NCBI GenBank assembly: GCA_003255065.1
Contig: QAOA01006868.1
Location: 74,704 to 138,703, forward strand
Direction: 5' to 3'
DNA length: 64,000 bases
Origin: Cercis canadensis
Lineage: Eukaryota; Streptophyta; Magnoliopsida; Fabales; Fabaceae
The notes beneath the pieces were generated by a model, which saw only the letters and a list, made by a program, of their open reading frames with translations, was not told where the DNA came from and searched no databases. Positions within the stretch are counted from its first letter, which is position 1. Each line of letters opens with the position of its first letter. A program made the translations under genes and the position numbers. Below, in pieces: positions 24,891 to 36,844 of this stretch.

Positions 24891-25837
24891 GAACGCTACC
24901 TAAGAAGCCAATCAATTTGCATCCCATTAAGTCAAAACTCATTGACAATAATATAGAACAAATTATAAGTGACTATATATATTTTTTTTCTTATAATAAC
25001 AACTGCAATGATTTTTTTAATATTATTTTTCATAAAAATAAATTAGTTGGAATGCCGTGTGCTTATAATATTTAATTGGATTAATTATGATGAATGATTC
25101 TATTCTTGTGCTTTCTAATTTTTTTATAATTATATTTCATTCTTGAAAAAAATTTGATGTATGCATTTGAGTTTGAATTACTTTTTGGCATTAATTAAAT
25201 GGTGAACATATATTGTTTAATTATCCTTATATCCTCTTGGCTCACCTTATATATTTGGACCAATTAATGACCTTACACAAGGGAATAATGATGAACACCT
25301 TTTAAAACTCAAACATGCTATATGCTCTATAGTGACCAACAAGGCATACTCATGATCTTGACAAGTTATAGGATTTAATATCATAATGTAGTATACAATG
25401 CTTTGCCTCTTTCCAACCCCACACTTATAAAAAAAAAAAAAAATAGAAACAAATCAATATTCCTTATAATTATAAGCACATAGGATTTTAGGTTGAATTA
25501 AAGTGTCAAAAAAAAAAATGAAGCACTTAATTTGTGGTTGACAATAGATATACAACTTAATTGGTGAGCAGTTAGCCTCCTTTTTTCCTTTGTTGAATAA
25601 TTGAATATATATATATATAGCATATATTTTCACACTCAATTTTGTTAATATCACATTCTATTTAATGTTTAAATATATATAAAAAATAAAATATATATTA
25701 GCATTAGCACATACTCCCCAAAAATATGTGATAAAAACTATAAAAGTACCCGTTAGTTCTGCTGCTGATTTTTATTTTAATTTTGGCTGCCAAGACTTAA
25801 AATCCAATTTGCCTTACCCAAAAGATGATATGTTATA

Positions 25838-26045
25838 GGAGGTTTCTTAGATACTTTTAGTATTTATGTAATATATCATACTATATAGGAATAATTAATA
25901 AATGAATGACATGTGTATAAATTAACTATTTTTAATTTTTTTTTAAAATTAAATAAATTATATTTTATATATAATAAAATATGTAAATTATGTATATTTG
26001 CCACATCAGTGTTATATGGTATACTTACGTAGTATCATAGAATCC
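25838..26045. mobile_element. MITE, about 208 bp, family A
   Basis: The left end GGAGGTTTCTTAGATAC and right end GTATCATAGAATCC match the ends of the 17566-17770 element, and the interior aligns over its length (AATGACATGTGTA, CCACATCAGTGTTATATGGT). Confidence 0.72.
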
Positions 26046-27886
26046 TTGTATGTTATAAAATAAAATAAAAAAATTAACTCCCGTTACACAATTCATGAAC
26101 GAATTTAAATTTTAATGTTTGTGATGATTAAACTTTATGTAAAGGTATACATATATAGATGGAAAATTGATTGATGTTGATTTTTTCTTTTTTGCCATTA
26201 CTTTAAGCATATTACTACCATATGTCCCCAAAAAAAAGTATATACTACTCCATCTTTCTTGATTATAATTAGCCTTGAATCTTAAGATAAATTAAGTATA
26301 TCAAATACATCTTATTTGCACTTGAATACATGACACTCTGCTCACATCATTGGTAAGCGGTATGGATCATATAACTTTCCAAGTTACCACCTTATAATCA
26401 ATTTGAAAATTAAGCTTTTAGAATGATGGGTTGTAAAAACATTTAATTAATTTTATAAACTCTACGTTGGAAAAAAAAAAAAAGAGGTGAGTAAATGATG
26501 GGATAATTTTTTTTTAAATTAAATTAAATAATTTGTTGCTAAGTGACATTGAAACTGTTCTCAGAGTTTATAAATTTCATATTTAAATCAAAGTCGTAGC
26601 TAAAATATATATAAAAAAAAACCTTTAAATCAAACACTAAATTAATTATTAAAACTATAGATAATTGTTGAACACATCACATATATTATATTTTGTCCTT
26701 ATATTACAATTAGAGTGCAATTGTGGGGCACATATAATGGAGGACAAAATGCGCCAAACGTAATCGTTATACCACAAAGAGATAAAGGAATCCACTTACC
26801 CATTTTAGATAAGTTGGAATATAATATATTATCTCTTTGACGGCGTACATATTGCAATTAATTTAAAATAAATAGGAGTTATGTATATGAATATAGCATA
26901 CAATTTTTATTTTTTTTGTGATATTGAACAATAGTCATGAAAATTAAATATAATAATTATATTCATTTTATGCATGTTATCATACCTAACCAATAAATAT
27001 TCATCAACTTGACCACCAAATAGAAACTAATCATTCATAAAAACAACTTTTTTATTTGGGAAAAAAAGCAAACATGCATAAAGCAAGCTCTAGAATAATA
27101 CATGGTTGAAACTCTTAATTGCAACCTTGCAACTAGGCGAGGGTGGTCCTTGGCTTTATAAAAGTGGAACAAATTATAATGGAAAAAAGATAAGAAAATA
27201 GAAAAATAATTTTTATTCTATGTTGCTCTCACTGTTGCCGCCGCGTGCACATCGACATCGATCATACAAGAAAATCTCTGTTTTCCAACGAAATTAGTGC
27301 TAGTATAATGGTAATTTGGATAACTTTTTTTTCTTTAATGCCCAATTCACATGATTTATCAGATAGTAATTCTTCAAGCATTGCTAGGCTATCTTGTGAA
27401 GAATATGAAAATTGGGGAATGATGTTATCTTCAACAATGTGAGTTGGAGTGAATCTCATATGGTTCATAAAGCAGATGATCAAATGTAGTTCTTAATGCT
27501 TAGAGTGATTTTTGGTTTGGTTTAATTCCCTCGTCTATCTTGGTTTTGTTGAAGAGAGTATTTTTGGACTATCTTCCTATTATATTGATGTTCTTGGTGG
27601 TATTTCTTATAGAAATATCTTATTTTGGCCCCAAAAACAAAAAAGAGGCACATACATTGTAATAAGTTTTTTTTATTTACATATGATTTCACTTAAGGTT
27701 GAATCACACAACAAAAACATCAGCACATACACTACAAATTGGTTGAGAAATTTCCTTAAAGGATTGAAACCTCAGATTTAAATTTCTAACTAAAAAATTT
27801 AACTCTGTTTATTTAATAACAAAAATTTAGAGAAAGAGGCATTTTTAAGGAAAAAAATTATGTTCTTTGGTGGCTATTTTTTCTTT

Positions 27887-28436
27887 TGGCTTAATTGTAA
27901 TTTTAGTTTCCTATTTTAACAATTTAAATTTTTTAGTCCTCATTCATTAAAAATAAACTATTGAGTCTCTCTATATTCATAAAATGTATAATTTTGGTCA
28001 TTTTGTCTTTAAGTCAAAATTCTTAGGTTTATTTCAAGGTGTAAAATTTTATGATTCATAATCTTACCGTTCAGATTGAAGTGCTATGTCTTGTGAATCT
28101 CCCCACTCAATTTCAGCTCGATTTAATGGTGGGACTCAGTCCAAAATTTCAAAACCATAAATTTTCATCTAACAAAAAATTTAGACTTATTCACCGTTAG
28201 ATCAAGCTAAAATTTAGTAGGGAGGTTCATAAGACGTAACTCTTCAATTTGAACGGTAGGATTATGAATCAAAGAACTTTACACCTTGAAATAAACCTAA
28301 AAATTATAACTTAAAAACAAAAGGACTAAAATTGTACATTTTATGAATATAAAGTGATTCAATAATTTATTTTTAAAGAAAAGAGACCAAAAAGTTCAAG
28401 TTGTTAAAATAAGAGACTAAAATTGTAATTAAACCT
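27887..28436. mobile_element. foldback MITE, about 550 bp (GGCTTAATTGTAATTTTAG ends)
   Basis: The left end GGCTTAATTGTAATTTTAGT is the inverse of the right end ACTAAAATTGTAATTAAACC. Inner arms pair over about 240 bases (TATTTCAAGGTGTAAA with TTTACACCTTGAAATA; CTTACCGTTC with GAACGGTAG). The element has no coding capacity. Confidence 0.85.
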
Positions 28437-28651
28437 TTTTTTTTTTGTTAAATAGAGGCTAAACATTAGGATTTAAGAGATATTTTATCCACTTTTAAAT
28501 TTCAATCCACTCCCATCTTAATAAAATTTGAATGTGAGACTTTTGTAATGAAAAATCAATTGCTCAACCATTAAGGTAACTCAACGATTATTTTTTTTTT
28601 GACATAGACATGATTCAATTTACTATCACATTGTTCTCATTGAACATTATT

Positions 28652-29311
28652 CTCACTACTATCACTTAATTTTTCCCTATCTTTCTCATCATTTTATATT
28701 TTCCCATCTCTCATCTTTATAACTTGTAATTTTTTTTTGACATGAACTTCTAAATTAATTGTACATACAAAAATCGATGATATTTTGGATTACTTTTCAA
28801 GCATTAAGCTAACTATTGAACCCGAAATTTTCGGACAAAGTTGTTTGTTTGATTGAGATTGAATTGAAGTTGAGTAAATTGTAATGGTCTAATAGATACA
28901 GTGTTGCAACAGAAATAAAGAGAAAATCAAGGATAGCACAGCAAAAAGAGTNCCCTTTTGCATGGCGGGGCGGGCCAACCCAACGGGCCCAACCCATTTT
29001 GACACCTCTACTCACTACTATCACTTAATTTTTCCCTATCTTTCTCATCATTTTATATTTTCCCATCTCTCATCTTTATAACTTGTAATTTTTTTCTTGA
29101 CATGAACTTCTAAATTAATTGTACATAAAAAAATCGATGATATTTTGGATTACTTTTCAAGCATTAAGCTAACTATTGAACCCGAAATTTTCGGACAAAG
29201 TTGTTTGTTTGATTGAGATTGAATTGAAGTTGAGTAAATTGTAATGGTCTAATAGATACAGTGTTGCAACAGAAATAAAGAGAAAATCAAGGATAGCACA
29301 GCAAAAAGAGT
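28652..29311. repeat. 300-bp direct duplication with N and 58-bp GC-rich insert
   Basis: 28652-28951 and 29011-29311 are near-identical. Between them lie the N at 28952 and a GC-rich 58-base segment (GGCGGGGCGGGCCAACCC...). That segment resembles the end of a dispersed repeat with the common ending TTTTGACACCTCTA. This is probably a contig overlap in which one contig end ran into a repeat or a second haplotype. Confidence 0.8.
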
Positions 29312-29689
29312 TGGACTCCGTGAAGATTTTTGTTCTGGTGCTCTATGCCTTTTCCCTCGATTTGACTCCACAATTAACACAATTGACTACTGCCCTTACG
29401 CCCGCTCCTTCCTCCACGTGTGACTTCATCATTAGCGGATTTCAAATCCCAGTTTCATTCCAATTTAATAATTCTGATAAATCCTTCCTTCTCAACCGGT
29501 TCGAACCCTTTATCCTCAAACCGTTTAAACCCCCATTTTCCCTCCAACTGGCCCACCCGGTTCTCTGACCCATCTGAGACTTCATTTGGACTTCATTTGG
29601 CGTGCATTTCAGTATCATTTCACTGCAATCTCTGCGCCTGGGCTAAATTTAAATTCAGGCTAAATTTCTCTTCATTTCATTTCAATTTC

Positions 29690-31100
29690 AATTTTCGGAC
29701 GTTACTTTCTCTCTCTCTAAACCAAATTTTCTCTTGCTTTCTCTCTCAGTCTCTTTTTCCCTCCCAGGCTCTCTCTATGTTTCCTCGGTATTATCGATGG
29801 AGATGGAAGCGTTAAATTTATTTTCTACCAGATCTCGTTGTCTGCTTGAGATTCCTTTAGCTTTTGTTGTTTTCTGTTCAGATTAATGAGAAATTATTTT
29901 AGTTTCTCCATCCAAATCAGAAGCTGATCTTCACCTCAGATACTGATAATCGGTGAGTTCTCACTCTGAAATGAGTTCATTTTCTACTATTTTTTTCTCA
30001 TTTTTTTGTTCAATTTTGATTTTTGACATCGTTCTCTTCTGGGTTTTTGAGCCGATGAAGATTTATCTGATTTGAAAAATTCGTGCGTTGTGATTGATTT
30101 ATTGTTTGAAGTTTCAGAGCTTTGATTTGTTCTTTGTACGATTTGTTTTTCTGTAATTTTTTGGTGTAAGAAATGGTGGGATGGGAAAGGAAGGGAATAG
30201 TTGGATCAGTGAGGCTTTTTGTACTTGGCTGTTTATGTGACTGAGTGATATTATTAATCGTGTTAACACCATGATCGGAAAGTTAAAAGTGGGATTTTGT
30301 AGTCCTTAGATTACTGACACTTACTGGAGTACTGTTGAATGGGTAGTTAATCATTGTTGGTTGCTTCTGTGAATGATTTTTATCTTCCACACTAGCATTC
30401 GATTGATGATTTGAAGTTGGTTGGCGATTCTCTTCAGAAATTTGAGATATAATTTTGAACTATTGGTTTGTGGCCATCTTTTTAACTGGCATTTATTTAC
30501 TTTTTTAATTTTGAAAATTATGCATTTACCTTTAATCGTTACTATGTGTCCTGTGTATTCCGCTGATCTGATTCCTGATATGTAGAAGAGGGTGGCTTTT
30601 TCTCTTTGTTGGGAACAAGAATTATTCTCATCTCTTTTCCTCTTTATTTTATTGGGAAGGATTTAACTTTAATCATTCTGTTTAAGATGATTCTCGATTT
30701 CAGATCTGTTTTACTTGTGGGTTTGTTCTGGGTTTTGCATTTATGCTATTTGCTTAAGGATGAAGCAATCCATTTTGATATATAGATAGCTTGTTTCTTC
30801 GTATTTGATATTGTTAGAATAATAGCTTGACTCTTTATTGGTTCTCCTTTCTGGTTGGTTTTCTATCTTCTATTTTTTTAATCTATTATTTGAGAAATTA
30901 GTTTTACTCAGTTGTAGTGGTGTGGAGAAAGTTTCTGACGCTCAGATGTCAGTTTAAGCACGAGTTTTGATGCCTATGTATATGGTCAATTATTAACTTC
31001 ATGATTGTTTTATTCTGTGTTCTTTGGGAAAATTTTACTACTTTTGATGTAGAATTTTAATTGTGAATGCTAATCAAATTTCCTGAATGCTATGCTCCAG
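29690..31100 (+). other. 5' UTR exon and leader intron of the CCCH gene
   Basis: A CT-rich leader (29700-29790) is followed by a donor CG|GTGAGTTC (GT at 29953). An acceptor TGCTCCAG ends at 31100, 11 bases before the ATG. The intron is 1,148 bases. The transcription start is not defined. Confidence 0.65.
29777..29815 (+). CDS. 12-codon uORF in the CCCH-gene leader
   Basis: ATG at 29777 opens a short frame ending TAA at 29813-29815, inside the probable 5' UTR exon and upstream of the leader intron. The peptide MFPRYYRWRWKR is strongly basic and aromatic. If translated it could control translation of the main frame. Whether it is conserved is not known to me. Confidence 0.4.
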   Translation: MFPRYYRWRWKR

Positions 31101-31111
31101 GTTACTGAAGC

Positions 31112-33298
31112 ATGTGTGGTGGTCCAGATAAATCAAAATCTCCTTCAACTCCATCTTCATCTGCTGTAGAAAACACAACTAACGCCAAAGACATGAAACA
31201 GCTAACTGTTCATACAGAAGATTCTTTTTCCAGTTTACTGGAACTTGCTTCTAACAATGATATTGAAGGCTTTAAGCTGGTATTAGATAGGGATGCTTCT
31301 TCAATAAATGAAGTTGGGCTCTGGTATGGCCGCCAAAATGGATCAAAACAAATTGTTCTTGAGCATAGAACTCCGTTAATGGTTGCTGCTACCTATGGCA
31401 GTATTAATGTTCTGAAGCTTATACTCTCATATCCAGAGGCTGATGTAAATTTATCCTGTGGGATGGATAAGAGCACTGCCCTTCACTGTGCTGCTTCTGG
31501 TGGATCACTTAATGCAGTTGATGTTGTGAAGCTTCTTTTATCAGCTGGCGCTGATCTTAATTGTATGGATGCTAATGGAAATCGTCCTGTTGATGTTATT
31601 ATTGTTCCTCCCAAGCTGCCAGGCATGCGAGCAACTCTGGAGGAGCTTCTTTCATATAACTCTTCTGATGGCTCTGTCAGTGACTCTATTGCGATATCCG
31701 TTAGTTCATTGAGTCCTGATTCAACTGCTCATTTATCATCCTCTGAAAATGGGTTACCATCCTCTCCTTCAGGCTCGCCATCTTCTCCAGCAGTGTCAAA
31801 GTTTACTGATATGCCTGTTGGTTCTACATCTGAGAAGAAAGAGTATCCAATTGATCCATCGCTTCCTGATATAAAAAATAGTATATATGCAACAGATGAG
31901 TTTCGCATGTTCTCATTCAAGGTCCGTCCGTGTTCCCGGGCATACTCTCATGACTGGACTGAGTGTCCTTTTGTTCATCCAGGAGAGAATGCTCGCAGGA
32001 GAGATCCTAGAAAGTTCCATTACAGCTGTGTGCCATGCCCTGACTTTCGTAAGGGGGCTTGTAGACGTGGGGATATGTGTGAATATGCTCATGGAGTATT
32101 TGAATGCTGGCTACACCCAGCTCAATATCGTACACGGCTCTGCAAAGATGGTACGAGCTGCAATAGGAGGGTGTGTTTCTTTGCTCACACTGCTGAAGAG
32201 CTGCGCCCACTGTATGTGTCCACTGGATCTGCTGTCCCTTCGCCACGTTCATCTGCCTCTGCTAATGTGATGGACATGGCTGCTGCACTGAACCTTTTGC
32301 CAGGTTCACCTTCATCGGTCTCCTCCATGTCTCCGTCCCCCTTTGCCCAGCCGATGTCTCCATCTGCAAATGGCATTTCACACTCATCTGCGCCTTGGCC
32401 ACAACCAAACGTCCCAGCCCTTCATCTGCCAGGAAGCAATTTTCAATCTAGCCGCTTGAGATCTTCCCTTAGTGCTCGAGATATTCCCCCTGAAGACTTG
32501 AATGTGTTGCCAGATTTTGATGGCCAGCAACACCTTTTGAATGACTATAGCTGTTTCTCACAGCCCCGTCCTGGTGGTGCCTCAGTGAGTCGATCTGGTC
32601 GGTCTAAGACACTAACTCCATCAAATCTTGAAGAGCTCTTTTCTGCTGAGATTTCTTCATCCCCCCGGTATTCTGACCCAGCAGCGGCTTCTGTTTTTTC
32701 CCCTACACACAAATCGGCTGTCCTCAATCAGTTTCAGCAGCTTCAAAGTATTTTATCTCCCATAAATACTAATGTTTTGTCCCCTAAGAATGTTGAGCAC
32801 CCTCTGTTACAGGCGTCATTTGGTGTCTCTTCTCCTGGAAGGATGTCTCCAAGAAGTGTAGAGCCAATCTCTCCCATGAGTGCTCGTTTATCTGCCTTTG
32901 CTCAGCGTGAGAAACAGCAGCAACAGCTGCGGGGCCTTAGTTCAAGGGACCTTGGTTCCAACAATCCTGCCTCAATTGTTGGATCCCCAGTAAACTCTTG
33001 GTCGAAGTGGGGATCTCCTAATGGAAAAGTTGATTGGGCAGTTAATGGAGATGAACTAGGACGATTGCCAAGATCATCTTCGTTTGAGCTTGGGAACAAT
33101 GGGGAAGAGCCTGATCTATCTTGGGTCCAATCCCTGGTCAAGGAATCCCCACCAGAGATGCTGAAAGAGAAGTTGGGTGCCTCTGGCCCCTTTGCATCTG
33201 CTGATGGACTGACTTCCAATTCTCAAATTGAATCCATTGATCATTCTGTTTTAGGAGCTTGGCTTGAGCAAATGCAGCTGGATCAACTTGTAGTCTAA
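31112..33298 (+). CDS. ankyrin-repeat tandem CCCH zinc-finger protein, OXS2/C3H30 type
   Basis: The 728-codon frame is intact and uninterrupted, with the intron confined to the leader. Two ankyrin repeats lie at about 86-118 and 121-152 ([20 protein letters not shown]). The plant arginine-rich tandem zinc finger follows: C-x7-C-x5-C-x3-H at 309-327 and C-x5-C-x4-C-x3-H at 344-359, preceded by the conserved [20 protein letters not shown] block. The C-terminal half is Ser/Pro-rich with [35 protein letters not shown] and WVQSLVKE, and ends [12 protein letters not shown]. Length and order match Arabidopsis OXS2 (At2g41900) and relatives, which act in salt, oxidative and ABA stress responses and shuttle between cytoplasm and nucleus. 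The exact paralogue cannot be chosen without a tree. Confidence 0.94.
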   Translation: MCGGPDKSKSPSTPSSSAVENTTNAKDMKQLTVHTEDSFSSLLELASNNDIEGFKLVLDRDASSINEVGLWYGRQNGSKQIVLEHRTPLMVAATYGSINVLKLILSYPEADVNLSCGMDKSTALHCAASGGSLNAVDVVKLLLSAGADLNCMDANGNRPVDVIIVPPKLPGMRATLEELLSYNSSDGSVSDSIAISVSSLSPDSTAHLSSSENGLPSSPSGSPSSPAVSKFTDMPVGSTSEKKEYPIDPSLPDIKNSIYATDEFRMFSFKVRPCSRAYSHDWTECPFVHPGENARRRDPRKFHYSCVPCPDFRKGACRRGDMCEYAHGVFECWLHPAQYRTRLCKDGTSCNRRVCFFAHTAEELRPLYVSTGSAVPSPRSSASANVMDMAAALNLLPGSPSSVSSMSPSPFAQPMSPSANGISHSSAPWPQPNVPALHLPGSNFQSSRLRSSLSARDIPPEDLNVLPDFDGQQHLLNDYSCFSQPRPGGASVSRSGRSKTLTPSNLEELFSAEISSSPRYSDPAAASVFSPTHKSAVLNQFQQLQSILSPINTNVLSPKNVEHPLLQASFGVSSPGRMSPRSVEPISPMSARLSAFAQREKQQQQLRGLSSRDLGSNNPASIVGSPVNSWSKWGSPNGKVDWAVNGDELGRLPRSSSFELGNNGEEPDLSWVQSLVKESPPEMLKEKLGASGPFASADGLTSNSQIESIDHSVLGAWLEQMQLDQLVV

Positions 33299-34963
33299 TC
33301 AAATTGACCCTTACATCCTGTTGAGATAGGTATTTAATTTCAGAAGGTACTTATTCTTTTGGTGAAATTTTTTGGATGGCCAGCAAGGAGAAATTGTGGA
33401 GATACTGAACCAAAATGGTTGGCTGCAAAGTTCCTGAAGGAGATTGTATTTTTTTCCTTTGAAATTTTATCATTCATTATTTTAATTACTACAGAGCTCT
33501 AGAGAGGGGAAGAAGCAGCCTCTCTCTGGGCTGATATTCAATAGAAAAAATCATCGTTTTATTTTACCTCTTTTGAAAGGAAGCTAGATGGTTTATATAG
33601 CAAACAACAAATAGCTTTGTTTCTGAATTCCTTTTCTAATGTTTACCTTGTTGAATCAGTCAGTAATCTGCTGTTGCAAATAGAACATTTGAGTTTGTAC
33701 TGGTGGACGTAGTATGATCTGTACAATTGAATATTTATTGCTGGCAGATCATAAGAGACAGTGAAGGAATTAATCTTCCGTTTATGATGTATAAACTGAG
33801 TTGTACTTGTTATCATTTCAATGCAATGGTTTTTACTTCCCTGCAACTGTAAATGACCTTCTACCTTGCTGTTCCTCTCTAATTTCTAATTTTATCCTTA
33901 TATATTTGGTTATGCTTATGGTGTAGTGGTTCATTATAGGCTGATCTTTGGATTTTATCTTTTGGCCTGTGGATTTGTTTCAGAGACTTGGCGTCATGTT
34001 TTTGGATTCTTGTAATCTTTCTTGTGATGATGATGTCATGTGGGGATTGTGTTTGAGATGAGTGGTGGGATCTCATGTTCTTGGTTTGAATAATAGAATA
34101 CACATGGAGAGTGATAATGTCCCTAGTTTGAAGGCAACCAGCGGTAACATTAAAGTGGGTAGGTGGGTGTTTATTGTGAAAGGATGAGAAATGAATGTAA
34201 CACTTCACACTTGTTTGAATTTTGATGCCCAAGTGTGTGGTTGGAAGGAATTCGAAGGTATGGGATTAATGGTCGGTGGGAAGGTTTAAAGTTTGCAGGT
34301 TCACTTTGTTATTAATTAGTGTTTGATGGGTTGGTTCTGACCTCTGAGCATCATTTAGGTGCATTATCATGATCATTTATGCGGCGTTGGTGGTTTTAAA
34401 GCATTATAGCTATCATAATTATCTTAATGCTATCCATGCTGTATGGTCACTAATTATTTCTGTACTTATTTTAATTTTAGTACTTTGGAAATGGTGGCCC
34501 TCTCTTTGTCTAGTTCAAAAATAGTTAATATTTGTTACCTTTATTAAAGGAGAGAAAAATAAATGAAGAATGAAAGAAATATAATAAAAATAAAAAGAAA
34601 CATAAGAAAAGTTTATTAGGTTCACTTAAAAATATATTAAATAATTACTTTATTCTGTTATTAATTTATTTAGTGGTTATTTAAATAAATAAAATATGTT
34701 ATTGAAACTAATAAAAGATGTTATCCGAAGGACGCTGCCCACATGGGCGGTGGGCTAATACAACAACTCTTGCTATTGGAACTAATAAACTATTGTTAGG
34801 GATAGCATTTGGATGTGAGCTATTCATTAAATTTAAAATATATGCTCTAAAAGAAAAAAAGATTCTCCAAATATCTTGTGATTAATTATGATATTGAAGA
34901 CTAAAGTTTGACCGCTTGTTCTTCTGTTGGCCATAATTTAACTCCTTGGTTATACGTGTACTC

Positions 34964-35102
34964 ATGAGATACCTCAATAACTGATTATTTGGATTCTTAT
35001 TATGAAAGTCTCGTGATCAAATCTCATTGAAANATGAGATACCTCAATAACTGATTATTTGGATTTTTATTATGAAAGTCTCGTGATCAAATCTCATTGA
35101 AA
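34964..35102. repeat. 69-bp direct duplication around an N (assembly join)
   Basis: 34964-35032 and 35034-35102 are the same 69 bases with one C/T difference, split by the N at 35033. Confidence 0.9.
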
Positions 35103-35694
35103 TCGAGTAAGCTAGAATTTTGAGAAGAGATAGGTCACACCCTATTGTATAACTTCGGATAGAATAGAAAATAACAGAAAAGTGTATCAAATTGAGTTTT
35201 ATGTGAGAGTAAATCCTGAGGTAATATCAATAGTTCAAATCTTCATTTGAAGTATTGTTAGGTAGGGATGTTGAAACTCGAGTAGAGATTAGTCTCATAT
35301 TAAAAGTGTGGAGACCATCTTATGGGGAAAAAAAAAATTAAGCACAACCCTGAAAAAACAAAGGGAAAATCAACTGCAACATAAGNGCACCAAAAAAAAA
35401 AAAATAATAATAATAAAAACCTAAAGGTCCCAATGGTACTTACAAGTACGAAAGACAGTTCACCAGCAAAGGATTAGTGAATAGTAAGACAACATACAGA
35501 ACTGTTTCAAAGTCTTGAATTGTTGGCAGCTTTGCACAACCTTGGAACTCATATCATAAGTAAGTTGAATCTTTTTGACCAAAATCCATATGATTTCTGT
35601 CTCTAAATGTGGCAAAGGTGAAAACAGGGCAGCTCCACCAACAAATGTCCCTGTGCAAGGCGACACAGATCTTAAGTTAAAGCCATCCACCAAG

Positions 35695-36120
35695 AATTGA
35701 GCAATCATGTAGCTAACTCTACCATACAAAGCATTAGTTGAGTTGTGCAACGAAATTGATTAGGCATAAACAAATTATATTATTTTTCTCTTGAAAAGGA
35801 CATGGTAAACAATTCTTTCCCATCCTATCTTGTTCAATTATTTGTAAAACTGTTGAAGCTTGTACAAAAAAAATGTTAATCAAAGTTGTTGAATTTACGG
35901 GAGTGTTTGTTTTTTACGTGAATTTTAATCAAGAGTTGAGCAATCATGTAGCTAACTCCACTATACAAAGCATTAGTAGAGTTGTGCAACCAAATTGATT
36001 AGGCATATAAAAACAAATTATGTTAGTTTTCTCTTGAAAATGGCATAGTTAACAATCCCTTCCCAATGTTCCCATACTATCTTGTTCAATTATTTGTAAA
36101 ATTGTTGAAGTTTGTATAAA
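35695..36120. repeat. diverged tandem duplication, about 240-bp period
   Basis: GAGCAATCATGTAGCTAACT at about 35698 recurs at about 35938. Both are followed by the same diverged sequence to a shared TCTTGTTCAATTATTTGTAAAA. Substitutions and small indels show this is an old duplication, unlike the N-flanked ones. Confidence 0.8.
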
Positions 36121-36122
36121 AA

Positions 36123-36474
36123 AGGCTTGATTGCACTGTTAGTCCTCATATTTAAACGATTCTTACTAGTCAGTTCCCTTATTTTAAAACTCAACAATTT
36201 GATCTCTGTATTTTAGTAAATTTGACAGTTTTAATCTTCGTGTTAGTCAACATAATGATTTGGTCTCTGTGACATATTAGCATGATAACAATAAGAAAAG
36301 TAATTTCTCTGTGCCACATCAGCATGCTGTTAGGTTGACTATTGAGTTGACTAATAGAAGGACTAAAACTGCCAAACTCACTAAAATAGAGGGACCAAAT
36401 CATTGAATTTTAAAATATGGGGATTGACTTATAGGAATCATCAAAATAGGAGGACTAAAAATGCAATTAAGCCT
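36123..36474. mobile_element. foldback MITE, about 352 bp, with 9-bp flanking repeat
   Basis: The ends GGCTTGATTGCACTGTTAGT and GGACTAAAAATGCAATTAAG are inverted, and the arms pair inward (AATTTGACAGTTTTAATC, GTTAGTCAAC). The flanks TATAAAAAA on both sides suggest a 9-base target duplication, as made by Mutator-like transposases. Its ends resemble those of 27887-28436. Confidence 0.8.
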
Positions 36475-36844
36475 ATAAAAAAATGTTTATTGAAGTTGTT
36501 ACATTTTAATAAAGACTTTAATAAAAGTTGGTCAATNTTTAATCTTTGTGTTAGTCAACATAATGATTTGGTCTCTATGCCATATTAGCATGATAACAAT
36601 AAGAAAAGTAATTTCTCTGTGCCACATCAGCATGCTGTTAGGTTGACTATTGAGTTGACTAATAGAAGGACTAAAACTGCCAAACTCACTAAAATAGAGG
36701 GACCAAATCATTGAATTTTAAAATATGGGGATTGACTTATAAGAATCATCAAAATAGGAGGACTAAAAATGCAATTAAGCCTATAAAAAAATGTTTATTG
36801 AAGTTGTTACATTTTAATAAAGACTTTAATAAAAGTTGGTCAAT
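36230..36844. repeat. 307-bp direct duplication around an N (assembly join)
   Basis: 36230-36536 and 36538-36844 are almost identical, separated by the N at 36537. The duplication cuts through the MITE, so its right part appears twice. Confidence 0.9.

Larger units (their letters stand above)
20651..29689. other. 9-kb AT-rich spacer without recognised genes
   Basis: No open frame here resembles a known protein, and the short frames are AT- or repeat-derived. The interval holds an N-flanked duplication at 21524-22084, foldback elements at 22400-22870, 24456-24890 and 27887-28436, a family A MITE at 25838-26045, and a second N-flanked duplication at 28652-29311. The last 300 bases are less AT-rich and probably promoter for the CCCH gene. 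Confidence 0.65.

Noticed and set aside
29311..29815. Overlapping 85- and 131-codon frames upstream of the CCCH gene
   Set aside because: Pyrimidine-rich promoter and leader sequence gives low-complexity Ser/Phe/Leu translations with no homology. Only the last 12 codons are kept, as a uORF candidate.
31729..33219. Several frames overlapping the CCCH gene on both strands
   Set aside because: They are shadows of the intact 728-codon frame, whose family match is unmistakable.
35460..35750. Minus-strand 96-codon frame
   Set aside because: It is not recognised, is less AT-rich than its surroundings, and its 5' part falls in a diverged tandem duplication. It could be an exon of a dead gene, but nothing supports a function.
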